Positions 45,293 through 60,433 of a stretch of 64,000 nt of DNA are shown here, in pieces (the first letter of the stretch is position 1; every line of letters starts with the position of its first letter). The stretch spans positions 234,357 to 298,356 of the forward strand of contig JAWQEG010002490.1 in the NCBI GenBank assembly GCA_033782935.1, in the 5' to 3' direction. The translations under genes were made by a program, and so were the position numbers. The stretch comes from Petrolisthes cinctipes (Eukaryota; Arthropoda; Malacostraca; Decapoda; Porcellanidae). The notes under the pieces were generated by a model. That model saw nothing but the letters and a program-made list of their open reading frames with translations, was not told where the DNA came from and searched no databases.

Positions 45293-45479
45293 AATACATA
45301 CATACACAATCTTTCTTATACACATACATACATATATATACATACTGTAGATACATACATACATATATATATGTATATACTGTATATATATACATACATA
45401 AATACGTACAGCTCCGGATAGATCAATGGTCCACACCCCATCCATCAGCGACTTGGCTTGGGCCTGGTCGGATCTGGTA

Positions 45480-45923
45480 ACAATTGCAGGTGGAGGGAGG
45501 GGGGATGTTAGTGGGAGGAGGAGAGATACTTCTAGTATCAAAACTACTCTTGTAAGAAATAATGCCACTGTTCAGCCCCAAGCAGGAGTATACAAAATTC
45601 CTTGCAAAGACTGTGACTTAGTTTATATAGGTGAAACTGGGAGATCTTTAGATGTTAGAATGAAAGAACATAAACGAGATATGACGAATTGTAACACAAA
45701 TAATGCTAACTTTGTCCATGCATATGACAACAACCACTGTATTGATTGGAATTCTGGTAAAATGATAATTAAGTGCAACAATTTCAAGAAACGTAGAATA
45801 TTAGAATCAGTATGTATACAACACTATAAAAACTTTAACTTAAATGAAGGTATGTTCAAACTAGATCCATCAATGAGAGCACTAGTGGTCAAATCCCTCC
45901 CAGATGTGGGGTCGGATCCCTGA
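45480..45923 (+). pseudogene. Penelope-like element, GIY-YIG endonuclease C-terminus
   Basis: The plus strand reads AGVYKIPCKDC (GVY for GIY, about 45585), LVYIGETGRSLDVRMKEHK (Y-I-G and the catalytic arginine), a histidine-containing ANFVHAYDNNHCIDW, and RRILESVCIQHY with the likely catalytic glutamate. Cysteines inside the first motif (C-x2-C) are typical for Penelope endonucleases. The frame ends at TGA 45921-45923. The reverse transcriptase part is absent, so the copy is 5'-truncated. The enzyme would nick DNA for insertion. Confidence 0.8.
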
Positions 45924-46139
45924 GGAATGGCCAGGTCAGGTCGGTTGGGTGAGGTGAAGTGAGGTGTGGTCTGTCTGTCATCAGAACACACCTTGTCCCT
46001 CCCTCCCCCTGTCAGCTACTTATTTTCCTTTCATGTTTCATTCAACTCTGTACTGCTGAAGAGGGAGGTAGTTGCCTCCGAAACGTCCATATTAAATACT
46101 TTTTGTCTATAAAAAAGTGGGTTTTTCTTAGAATATATA
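45924..46139 (+). ncRNA. Penelope 3' region with hammerhead-ribozyme-like core
   Basis: 46056-46062 CTGAAGA, a 5-bp hairpin GGAGG-TAGTTG-CCTCC (46064-46079) and GAAAC (46080-46084) match the hammerhead order CUGANGA-stem II-GAAA. Hammerhead motifs are known at this place in Penelope-like elements. Stem II is off by one unpaired G, and stems I and III could not be drawn convincingly, so activity is doubtful. Confidence 0.4.
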
Positions 46140-47699
<1,560 letters not shown>

Positions 47700-47836
47700 T
47701 TATATGATTTTTTTTTTTAGGTATTAATTTTTTTTAAGTATTAATTTTTTTTAAGTATTATTTTTTTTCAGTATTAATTTTTATAAGTATTACTATTTTT
47801 GTAAGTATTAATTTTTTTTAAGTTTTAATGTTTCTT

Positions 47837-47889
<53 letters not shown>

Positions 47890-49360
47890 TTTTTTTTAAG
47901 TATCATTATTTTTTAAGTATTAATTTTTTTATACTTAAAAAAAATGTATACTAAAAAAAAATTTAATACCTAAAAAAAAACTTAATACTTAAAAAAAATC
48001 ATACTTAAAAAAAAAATTAAAAAAAAATTTATACTGAAAAAAAATTATTACTTAAAAAAAAATAATACTTAAAAAAAATTTATACTTAACAAAAATTTAT
48101 ACTTAGAAAAAATTTAATACTTAAAAAAATTATACTAAAAAAAAAATTATACTAAAAAAAAATATTACTTAAAAAAGTTAATAATTTAAAAAAAATTATA
48201 CTTAAAAAAAATAATACTTAAAAAAAAGTTAATACTTAAAAAAAATTAATACTTAAAAAATATAATAAAATATTAATACTTAAAAAAAAAATACTTAAGA
48301 AAAACTTAATATTTAAAATAAAATAATAATACTTAAAAAAAATGAATACTTAAAAATAAAATTAATACTTAAAAAATGAATACTTAAAAAAATGAATACT
48401 TAAGTTTTGTTTTAATGCTTAAAAAAATTAATACTTAAAATAAATTAATACTTAAAAAAAAATAATAGTTAAAAAAAATTTAATATTAAAAAAAAAATTA
48501 ATACTTAAAACAAATAATACTTAAACAAAATTAATACTTAAAAATAAAATTAATACTTAACCAAAAATTAATATTAAAAAAAAAATTAATACTTAGAAAA
48601 AAAAATAATAAAAAAAAATAATAATAATACTAAAAAAAATAAAACAAAGAAATAGAAAAATATATTAATACTAAAAAAATTAATACTTAAAAAAATTAAT
48701 ACTTAAAAAAATATTAAAACTTACAAAAAATTAATACTTAAAAAAAATAATACTTAAAAACAATTTAATACTTAAAAAAAATTTAATACTTAAAAAAAAT
48801 TAATACTTAAAAAAAATTAATAAAATATTAAAACTTAAAAAAAATAATACTTAAAAAAAAGTTAATAATAAAAAAAAATATTCATACTTAAAAAAAAAAT
48901 TAATACTTAAAAATGAAAATTTATATTTAAAAAAAAATGAATACTTAAAAAAATTATTACTTACATTTTTTTATACTTAAAATAAATACTTAAAAAAAAA
49001 TAATGCAAAAAAAATAATACTTAAAAAAAATTAATACTTAAAAAAATGTAATACTTAAAATAAATTTATATTAAAAAAAATTAATACTTAAAACAAAAAT
49101 AATACTTAAAAAGATAATAATACTTAAACAAAAATTAATACTTAAAAAAAAATTAATACTTAGAAAAATAATAATAATAATAATAATACTTAAACAAAAA
49201 CAAGAAACTTAAAAAAATTAATACTTAAAAAAAAAATTTAATACTAAAAAAAAATAATACTTAAAAAAAATAATAATTAAAAATTGAAAACTTGATACTT
49301 TAAAAAATTATACTTAAAAAAAATTTATACTAAAAAAAATTTATACTAAAAAAAAAAATA
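47700..49360. repeat. Inverted AT satellite (TTAATACTTAAAAAAAA)n
   Basis: About 47718-47930 repeats AAGTATTAATTTTTTTT. At about 47935 the orientation flips, and 47936-49360 repeats the inverse, about 80 irregular units of 15-19 bp. The array can fold on itself around 47935. Confidence 0.85.
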
Positions 49361-50572
<1,212 letters not shown>

Positions 50573-50639
50573 TATAAATAATAATATTGAAAAATTTTAA
50601 TTACATTAATTATTATTTAAAAAAAAGAATTATTTTTTT

Positions 50640-51369
50640 AGAGTAATTTTGAAAAAAATCTAAAATTAAAATACACACACACAGATATACAGAAATATAC
50701 ACACATACACAAAACAAAATACGCACACACACACATACATACATAGAATTCAAAATATACGCATACATACATACACACACACATACATACATATACATAC
50801 ATACATACATACATAAAAATAAATATATATACACACACACATACATACATACAAAAACACACACACAAATTACATACATATATACACACATACATACATA
50901 GAATTCAAAATACACATATACACATACATATATACACACACATAAAATTAAAAAATACACATACACATATAAAATTTAAAAATATGCACATATACATACA
51001 TACACACACACATACATACATATACATACATACATACATACATACATAAAAATAAATATATATACACACACACATACATACATACAAAAACACACACACA
51101 AATTACATACATATATACACACATACATACATAGAATTCAAAATACACATATACACATACATATATACACACACATAAAATTAAAAAATACACATACACA
51201 TATAAAATTTAAAAATATGCACATATACATACAGACACACATACATACATAAATACACATATACACATACATACATACATACACACTTTACTAACCGATA
51301 ATATGATGTATGTTTGTATGTTTCTTCAAAAACAACAACAACAACAACTGCTTTTATCTGTAAATAAAT
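50640..51369. repeat. Tandem duplication of about 235 bp in (ATAC)/(CA) DNA
   Basis: The segment with acaaaaacacacacacaaat and aattcaaaatacacatatac occurs at about 50830-51000 and 51063-51235, near-identical. Confidence 0.75.
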
Positions 51370-52273
<904 letters not shown>

Positions 52274-52275
<2 letters not shown>

Positions 52276-52416
52276 ACAAGGAGTTACAAGGAAAAGAAGT
52301 ACCCTAGGGGACCTTACGATCCATACAAAGAGGGTACCCGTGGGTTTAGTTGCGCAAGTAGGCGACCGTCCTCGAATGTGTTATGTGAAACCATCAAGGA
52401 ACACTCGCACAACGGC
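52274..52416 (-). other. 3' untranslated end of CR1-like element with terminal repeat
   Basis: The minus strand ends with CCTTGTAACTCCTTGTAACT, two units of a 10-bp repeat, next to the (GA)n tract. Short 3' repeats in place of poly(A) are characteristic of CR1 elements. Confidence 0.65.
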
Positions 52417-53841
52417 TTAAACACCTAGACGGTAATTTAAGACTTTGTCTAATCTGGACTTGAACTGATCCACAGAGTTGCTGTTGACTACATCAGCAGG
52501 AAGCGCGTTCCAAGTACAGCAGATGCTGTATGTAAAGAATTTACCACACAGATCACGGTTGTATCGCTTCAGTTCAAGTTTGTAGCCATGATTCCTGGTT
52601 GTGCCCTCACTGAGTTGGAAAATGTCCCTGTAGTCTACATTGTCAAAGCCTCGTAGTATTTTAAACACTTCGATAAGCTGACCACGCAGTCTCCGGGTTT
52701 CCAAAGAGAACAGGTCGAGTTCTACCAACTGATCTTTATAGCTCTTGTGTCTAAGAGAGGGTGTAAGTTTGGTTGCCCTGGCTTGCACTCGTTCCAATCT
52801 TGCGATATCCTTTCGGTAAGAAGGACTCCAAAACTGGACTGCATACTCCAGGTGCGGTCGGACAAGGGAATTGTACAGACAAAGTACTATCTCCTTGTTC
52901 CGGTATCCAAACTGTCGCTTTATGTACCCTAACATCCTTTGGGCTTTCTTCTCAGCCTCAATACACTGCTTTGAGAACTTGAGGTCGCTGGTGATAGTTA
53001 CACCCAAGCCTTTCTCAGTATCAGTGCTTACGAGAGCATTGCCCTTAAGGTTATACTCTGTTCGGGGGTTTCTGTGGCCTATATGCATAACTTTGCATTT
53101 GTTCACGTTAAATGGCATTTGCCACGTGTCAGACCACTCCCCGATCTTCCTAAGATCTTCTTGTAAGCGGGTAGTATTTCCTTCTTTCGCGACATTCATA
53201 CCAAGCTTAGTATCATCGGCGAATTTGGAAATCTTGGCAACCATGTCACCATCCACGTCATTAACATAGATGATAAACAGTAGTGGTCCCAGAACAGAAC
53301 CTTGGGGAACACCGCTAGTAACGAGCACCCACTCTGAAGCCTGTCCATTCACTACCACCCGCTGCCGTCTGTCACTTAGCCAGTTCTCTATCCAATTTGC
53401 CACATTTCCGTCTATGCCCAGTGCACGCACTTTCCGAAGGAGGTGGCGGTGGGGTACCTTATCAAAGGCTTTCTGAAAGTCTAAGTAGACAACATCGACC
53501 GCTTTATCCCGATCATGCTCACTGAAAACAAAATGGAAGAATTCCACCAGATTTGTGAGGCATGACCGGTGCTGCCGGAACCCATGCTGGGAACCCCTCA
53601 GTAGCAAATTTGATTCTAAGTGTGCTGTTATTTTGTCCACCATGATGCTCTCCATGAGTTTACAGACTATCGAGGTTAAACTGATGGGTCTGTAGTTTGA
53701 CGGTTGGCTAGCATCTCCCTTCTTGAAGATAGGAGTCACCTCTGCCTCATGCCAGTCTCTAGGAACGCATCCAGTCTGGATTACCCTGTTGAAGACCATG
53801 CACAGGTGCCGTGATACTTCACCATGCACTTCTTTCAACAC
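52417..53841 (-). pseudogene. CR1-like reverse transcriptase
   Basis: 474 residues. Motifs: WHEAEVTPIFKKGD, NYRPISLTSIVCKLMESIM, LLLRGSQHGFRQHRSC, motif A DVVYLDFQKAFDKVPH, motif B TSGVPQGSVLGPLLF, motif C KISKFADDTKLG with both aspartates, then VNKCKVMHIG and the C-terminal region ending FKSRLDKVLNYR. It is intact over its length, but the N-terminal piece joining it to the endonuclease is out of frame. A deletion has removed residues between EIER and DGFLPRVL (around 53843-53870), where CR1 proteins normally carry a KSPGPDG-like segment. Reverse transcriptase primes on nicked target DNA. Confidence 0.9.
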
Positions 53842-53842
53842 T

Positions 53843-55099
53843 CTAGGTAAGAACCCATCTCTCGATTTCTACTTGGGTGAAGACCATTGACTCCAACTTC
53901 TCACTGAAGGAGTCCAAAGGTTCGGGAATGGGACCACTCTCCTCAGAGAACACTGAAGAGAAGTACTCATTTAAGAGGTTAGCATTTTCTGCATCAGAGT
54001 GCATCAATGCTCCATCCTCATTTACCAAGGGACCGATCCTGCGTCGGATTGGTTTACGGCCATTCACATAACTGAAAAACTCCTTGGGGTTCTCTTTGCA
54101 GAGTCTAGCCACACAGACCTCCTCAGCACGGTTAGCAGCCCTTATTTTGGACTTCACGTTTCGATTCAGTCTTCTATGACCGTCAAAGTCCCCAGATGCC
54201 TTCGCTCGACAATACGCAGTTCTCTCCCTTAGTAGGTTACGGATTTCCCGATTAAACCACTTCGGTTGAATGAACTTCTGACCTGTTCCCTTCAGAGGAA
54301 TAAAGCGCGACTGAAGTTCCATGAAGGAAGACAAGAATGACCTCCACAGATCATCAGCACTCTCTCCCTCCTCTAGTTCCATTTCAGCAACGCCTTCACG
54401 AAGACCTACAAAGTTCGCTCTCCCCATGTCTAATTTTCTATGCACCGGGGTCACGGTCTCCATATTAGGGACCTTAACTGAAAATCTTATAAGCTTGTGG
54501 TCGCTTCCGCCTATTTCTTCGTTTACAGAGAGGTCTTGAATGATGTCATCCTCGGAGGTGAGGACCAAGTCGAGTATGTTAGCACCTCTTGTTGGCTCCC
54601 TTACCCATTGAGTGAGGAATTCATCATTTACAAACTCCAAGAGTGGTGTGTTCTCGGCAGAGGGCTCTCTGGTTTCCCAGTCAACATGTGTGTTGAAGTC
54701 CCCTTTAAGGATGCACACCCTGCCGTCCACTAGTTCACCCAGCAACTGGTATAGGTCCCTGTCCATCTCATTGAGTTGTCCAGGGGGTCTATAAAGCAGC
54801 AGGGTTCTGTATTTTGCAGTGCCTATTTCTAGGTCAACTCCAAGGAGCTCATGGTTCAATGTGATGTTGCAGGTCACCGATTTGATAGAGTTCTTTACAT
54901 ACAACAGCACACCACCACCCCCTCTGTCCTCTCTATCTTTGTGGAAGAGTTGGTAGCCTGGAATCACGAATTTCCCTTCAAGATCTCTGTCTGAGGTTCT
55001 CAACCATGACTCCGTTATGGCCACCATCTCGGGTTTCTCTGTCGCAACGAGGGCCCGCAGTTCCAAAAACTTGTTTCGGATGGACCTGGAGTTGAACAA
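53843..55099 (-). pseudogene. CR1-like AP endonuclease and linker
   Basis: 418 residues. Endonuclease motifs: MVAITESWL (catalytic E about residue 30), REDRGGGGVLLYVKNSI, ILKGDFNTHVDW (about 132), EIGGSDHKLIRF (S-D-H). A linker follows (FFSYVNGRKPIRRRIGPLV; LLNEYFSSVFSEE), leading to RT. It ends early at TAG 53843-53845 because of a frame shift. The endonuclease nicks the target site. The start lacks the usual first strand residues, which lie just upstream in a non-methionine frame. Confidence 0.9.
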
Positions 55100-55134
55100 T
55101 AGAACCTTCAGGGAACCCCCAACTGCAGGGCTCC

Positions 55135-56190
55135 CTATACTCTTCCGTTTCCCGGTTTGGTCATTGCCTTGGCAGTGCTGGGGATATCCTTCTTCAGGAT
55201 CTCAGCGAATGTCTTCTCTGGGGTCACTCTAGCATAGCGACGAGGGCTCTCCTCCACGCTCGGTCGAGTGCTCCTGAGACATTGTCGGACGGCGTCTTCC
55301 ATTAATTTGGAAAGCACTTCTTTCCCCTTTGGTGAGAGATGTGTGCCATCCCTCTGGTAGAGGTCGTCTCTACCAAAGAGTGAGGTGTAGGGGTCCACAA
55401 AGAACACCCCCTCGGCAGTACACAAATCAGCCAGGCGCTGATTTACTGCAATGTTCTTTGACAGAGCAGTCCCTAAAGGGCCTCTCCTTGGGAGCATGCC
55501 AACAACTACCCTTCTGCGGGTTTTTAACCCACAGTCATCTACTGCACCGAGCACATTCGAGAGGACTCCTTCGGTCATGCCTACTCTACCATTTCTCAGG
55601 TAGATGTCATTACCACTCACCATGAGTGCAATGACAGCAGATCTGGACGTTTGGATCCTCTCAGCTTCCTTTCGGAGGTCAGCATTGCCACAACCTGGCA
55701 AACAATTCACCTTCACAGAAGTGTGAAGGCAATCTGCCATTAGGGGTTGCAGCCCTCGTGCCTGGGAATCACCTACAATGTGTATATCCACAGGCCTCTC
55801 CTTGGTAGGAGCACGAGATGCCTTGTGAGGAACCCGAGAGTGTTTTGAATTTCTGCCGGGCTCATCACTTCCTCCAGGTTGCTTCTTCTTCTTCTTTTCC
55901 TTCTTCATTTTCTTTTCCTTCTTATTTGATTCCTCACTTTCCTCTAATCCCTCCTCAACTGTCTTCTTGGGTTTTTCTCCCTTCTCCATATTCCCCTCCT
56001 CTTTTCCATCACACTTTTCTGCAGACTCTTTTCCTTCTGCAGTCTCTTTTCCCTCTTCATTGTTGTTATTCTTCTTCTTCTTGTTCTTCTTCTTCTTCTT
56101 ATTCTTTACCGCCGTGGTGGAGCTCTCCGGTGAGGAAGCTCCTTGGACTGCCTTGTCTCTCACATGGCAGTCACACCTCTGTGAGTCCAT
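55135..56190 (-). pseudogene. CR1-like ORF1 with SGNH esterase domain
   Basis: 351 residues: a lysine-rich stretch (residues 31-105), then an SGNH-hydrolase domain with IHIVGDSQARGL (G-D-S, residues 140-142), GCGNADL (block II glycine), VSGNDIYL (G-N-D, 193-195) and DGTHLSPKG (D281-x-x-H284), ending in KDIPSTAK. Esterase domains in ORF1 are known for CR1/L2-type elements; the substrate is uncertain. The zinc finger belongs upstream in another frame (56171-56389). Confidence 0.85.
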
Positions 56191-56389
56191 TCGGAGAACT
56201 TCCCTCCTTTACGGAGTTGTTCTCCTTCGTGAGCAGTGAAATGTGCTTCATCAACCTCTCCTCGAGTTTGCAAAAGTCGCAGACACTCGAGGAGTCTAGG
56301 TCGCTCGCACTCCTCCCGCTGAAGTCTTCACACCAGCGGTACACCTTGCATGTAGTACATGTAAATTTTCTTGCTGATGGACCAGTCAT
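56171..56389 (-). pseudogene. CR1-like ORF1 N-terminus, zinc finger and coiled coil
   Basis: Starts MTGPSARKFTC. C-x2-C (CTTC), then VYRWCEDF and a second C-x2-C (CDFC) suggest a PHD/FYVE-like zinc finger, followed by a short heptad-like helix (KLEERLMKHISLLTKENN). It stops at TGA 56171-56173, while the esterase frame takes over within the overlap, indicating a one-base frameshift around 56190-56205. Confidence 0.75.
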
Positions 56390-57240
56390 CTCGCTCTAAT
56401 TCAATTTAAGACCAATAATACAAAAGAAAGGGTAATGTGATTTGGTCTCGCATAAGTCTCATCCGCCTACTTCCAGAAGGTTTTCGGTCGTTCGGCCAAC
56501 AGAAACCCTTATGAGCCAAGCACACCAACCCTAAGGTCTCCCCTGGGCCAGACGGCCCCAATCGTGCCGCAGCTCCCAACTGAGTAGCACAAGAGTCCTA
56601 AGTAAATGAGACTCTGATTTTTCGACAGGGGTGCTTGAAGTGTAACCGTCGTCCTACTAATCCCTACTAATCCTCCATCCGCAGCCAAACTTAAAGCAAA
56701 TAGTAAAACTAAATGTCCACGACTTAATCCGAGATCTTTTACTGGCCTGGCAGCCAGCGAGGCATGAAAGCTCTCTCACCAAAGAGCAGTCGAGCCTTTA
56801 GGCACCTAAGAACGGTCACAGGGAGCTGGTCAGGCTTATTAATCTAAGAGAATACCTACGGGGGTCCTGAGGCATCTCCATTACTCGTACCCCACACGCC
56901 TGAGATCCCTTCAATCTCAGCCCTTTCGAAACCTGTGAGCGTTAAAAGGCGTTGTTTTAGGAGGTTCCAAAGCCTCCCTTCTCACACGGCATAAGGAAGC
57001 TGGTGAGGTCCTTAACAATAAAAACTTATATCGAAAGTGATGAAGATTTTTTTTTTTTTTTCTTAGGACAGTTGAAGAGCAGTTGTGAAACTTAATATTA
57101 ACATGAAGATTTGACAACTCTTAGTCAGGATCCTAATAACGCTACCTTTCTGGCACGGGTAACCCAACTGGACTAAATGTCCCCCAGCATAGCTAGCAAA
57201 ATTCAAACAGATCACACAAGCTCTCTCACCGACGGCAAGG
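56390..57240 (-). other. Probable 5' untranslated region of the CR1-like element
   Basis: No convincing frame. Moderately GC-rich DNA unlike the neighbouring microsatellites, which supports its belonging to the element. A 14-T run at 57047-57060. The exact 5' end is not determined. Confidence 0.4.
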
Positions 57241-57267
57241 TGGTTGTCTCGAGAGAGTAGGAATAGT

Positions 57268-57324
<57 letters not shown>

Positions 57325-57349
57325 GTAATAGTAATAATGATTGAAATAA

Positions 57350-57376
<27 letters not shown>
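57241..57376. repeat. (GA)n tract
   Basis: (GA)n broken by gtaatagtaataatgattga, the same phrase as in 52130-52200. Confidence 0.9.
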
Positions 57377-57382
<6 letters not shown>

Positions 57383-59446
57383 AAATTCAAATTCAAATAT
57401 TTTTATTTCCACTGATATAGTGGTTATTCTTTACATAAGGTACATTTCCAATGAGATATAAATATATACATATTTTAATACGAAAATATGAAACAGTAAA
57501 TAAAAAGTAGTAATAGAATCTCATATAAGTATAAAATAGTAAGTAAAAGTGGTAATACAAGAGTGTAAAATTGTGTGAAAATATAAAGGAGTAAAAAATT
57601 AGAAATAAAAGGAATAAAATTGTATAAAATCGTATAAAAGTATAAAATAGTAAGTAAAAAGTAAGTGGTAATGTAAGAGTACAAAATCATATGAAAGTGT
57701 AAAATAGTAAATTAAAAGTAGTAATAAAAAGTATAAAATAGTATAAAAGTATAAAATAGTAGATAAAAAGTAGTAATAAAAAAGTATAAAATCGTATAAA
57801 AGAATAAAGTAGTAAATGAACAAATGGCAATAAAAGAATATAAAGTGGCGTAAAAGTATCACATACCAAAATAGTTGTGCCATTATGCTAAAAACAATGG
57901 TTTGTCATGTCGTTGATATGTTATCTAAAAGAAGTTTTGTAAGTCTACCTTTGAAAGAAGATAAGGTGACAGCATCAGTAATATTGTTTGGTAAATTGTT
58001 CCAAATTTTGGGTCCTATGGCATCCAAGCTTCTGGCACCAGCATCTGTTTTAGTCTTCGGTACATATAAGCGATGTTGTTGTCTTGTTACACGGTTGGTT
58101 GATTCATGTGTCGTGGAAAATTTCTTAAACCAAACAGGTTAAAATCCATTTAAAATTTAAAAAACAGTGGTGCACATGTCCAACTCATGTTTGTCGTTTA
58201 CTTTTATCCAACCTAGTTCTTTTATTATGGGCGTAGCATGATCGTATTTTTTTTGCACCACCTATGGCTACCTTAGCTGAGAAATTCTGTAGTTTTTGGA
58301 ATTTGTTCATGATCGTTTTATTTGTGGTGCCCCATATCCGGATACAGTAGTTGATTATACTGACCACTAAAGATTGTACAACAATTATTCATGAGGATTT
58401 GTCGAGGTTGGAACTTATACGATTAATGAACATTAGTGTGCCAACAACCTTTTTACTTAGTTCGTTGGTATGTTTGTCGAACAGCATATATTGATCCATG
58501 TACACACCTAAGTTTTTTACATTATTGCTTGGAATAATAGTTTCCCCGTGTACCTTGATAGTGATGTTAGAGGGGACATGTGACAGAAGTTGTCTGTTAC
58601 CAATGAAAATACATTGAGTTTTGTTGGCATTTAGCATTAAACCATTTCTTAAAAAATATTCCTTGATGCTTGTCAGAGTATCTTCAGTTTTCCGAAGAAG
58701 ACAGTCGAGTTCTCTTACATTACCAGTGTGCAAGAATTGAGTGTCGTCAGCGTATTGAACAATTAAGCAATCCTTGACATATTCAGATAAGTCATTAACA
58801 AATATAATAAATAAAATAGGACCCAAGATTGAACCCTGTGGGACTCTGTACTCAGTTGATTGTTTACTTGATATGGATTTTTTAATCCGAACAGACTGAG
58901 TTCTGTTACTTAGATAGTTTTCAAACCAGAAGTTTGAGGCATTTGTTTAAAAGAATTTTGTGGTTAACACTGTCAAAAGCTTTAGACAGATCACAAAGCG
59001 TTAGAAGAGATATTTTCCTGTGGTCCATATTGTTATAGATCTCATCTGTAACGATAGTGAGAGCAGTCTCCGTGGACAACCCAGGCCTGAATCCATGCTG
59101 ACTATTTGATAAAAGTTTTTTTTACTTCTAAGTAATGTATTAATTGATTTGCGATAATCTTTTCTAATACTTTCGATACAATCGGGAGAAGTGAGACAGG
59201 TCGAAAGTTGTTGGCATTATTAACATCTCCATTTTTCAAAATTGGTATGACTATTGCATGCTTCCAGGCCATAGGGAACACACCTGTGACTATGGAGGTA
59301 TTTACAATACAAGTTAGATAAAATGCTATTACAGATAATGCATCCTTCACAAATTTCAGTGGGATATCATCCGAACCAACAGAGTTAGTATTATTTAGAC
59401 TCTTTATAGTCAGTATTATTGTGTTGACGTCAACAGGTTGTGGCCT

Positions 59447-59447
<1 letters not shown>
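57377..59447 (-). pseudogene. Second non-LTR reverse transcriptase, decayed
   Basis: Minus strand. 59102-59350 reads VFPMAWKHAIVIPILKNGD and NNFRPVSLLPIVSKVLEKII (RT fingers). 58389-58826 reads MGPILFIIFVNDLSEY, VQYADDTQFL (catalytic YADD), NANKTQCIFIG, NNVKNLGVYMD. 58185-58367 reads SIINYCIRIWGTTNK, KLQNFSAKVAIGG. Frame changes separate them. A non-coding tail with about ten stops runs to 57377, ending in (ATTTGA)n (57378-57397), a typical 3' microsatellite tail. 5'-truncated at about 59447 next to a GA tract, so no endonuclease. Confidence 0.8.
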
Positions 59448-59497
<50 letters not shown>

Positions 59498-59625
59498 ATA
59501 ATATTAGGTTTGGTTGAATTTGTGTGTGTGAGAGAGAGAGAGAGAGAGATAGTGTGTGAGAGTGTGTGAGAGAGGTAGAGAGAGAGATAGTGTGTGTGAG
59601 AGAGAGTATGTGTGGGTGAGAGAGA

Positions 59626-59668
<43 letters not shown>

Positions 59669-59681
59669 TGACAAATATATT

Positions 59682-59712
<31 letters not shown>

Positions 59713-59998
59713 CTATTATTATTATTACTATTATTATTATTATCATTATGTAGATATTATTAATATTATAATTAGTACTACTCTTATTACTATTATTATT
59801 ATTATTATTATTATAATGATTAATGTTATTACTACTATAACTATTTTTATTATTATTATTACTATTATAAATATATTATTGTTATTATTATCATTATTAT
59901 TTTTATTATTATTATTATTACTACTATTATTATTAATATTATTTTTAATATTATTACTATTATTATTAATAATATTATTATGTAAATATAATTAATAC

Positions 59999-60039
<41 letters not shown>

Positions 60040-60146
60040 GTATAAAATCAATATCACTCCCCAACCCTCATACACACACACACACACACACTACCACACC
60101 CCTTCCCTCACCACACCATGCCACACTCTCACACCACTCTCACACT
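59448..60146. repeat. (GA)n, (AAT)n and (ATT)n tracts; CA/CT intron-like DNA
   Basis: 59448-59495 (GA)n, 59530-59625 (GA)/(GT), 59627-60040 (AAT)/(ATT)n, then CA and CT-rich DNA up to the first exon-edge copy. No gene. Confidence 0.85.
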
Positions 60147-60205
60147 CTCATACACAGGTAGTGGTAACAGCTCGGCCCAACACCATACAAACAGTCGCTT
60201 ATACA
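60147..60205 (+). pseudogene. Truncated duplicate of the NLR exon start with splice acceptor
   Basis: cacacag (acceptor) followed by GTAGTGGTAACAGCTCGGCC..., 46 bases almost identical to 60434-60480 and coding VVVTARPNTIQTVA. It then passes into a CA tract. Only two or three bases differ from the intact copy. Confidence 0.75.
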
Positions 60206-60433
60206 CACACACACATATACACACATACACTCACACTCACTCCCTCACCCACACACACACCCATTCTCCCTCCCACACTCTCTCCCTCCCTCTCTCCCCC
60301 ACTCTATCTCACACACTCTCTCTCTCCCTCCCTCCCTCATTCACACACACACACACACACCCACTCCCACCCCCCCCCCCTCTCCCCTACACTCCCCTCA
60401 CCCACTCTCACACCCTCTCACTCTCTCACCTAC

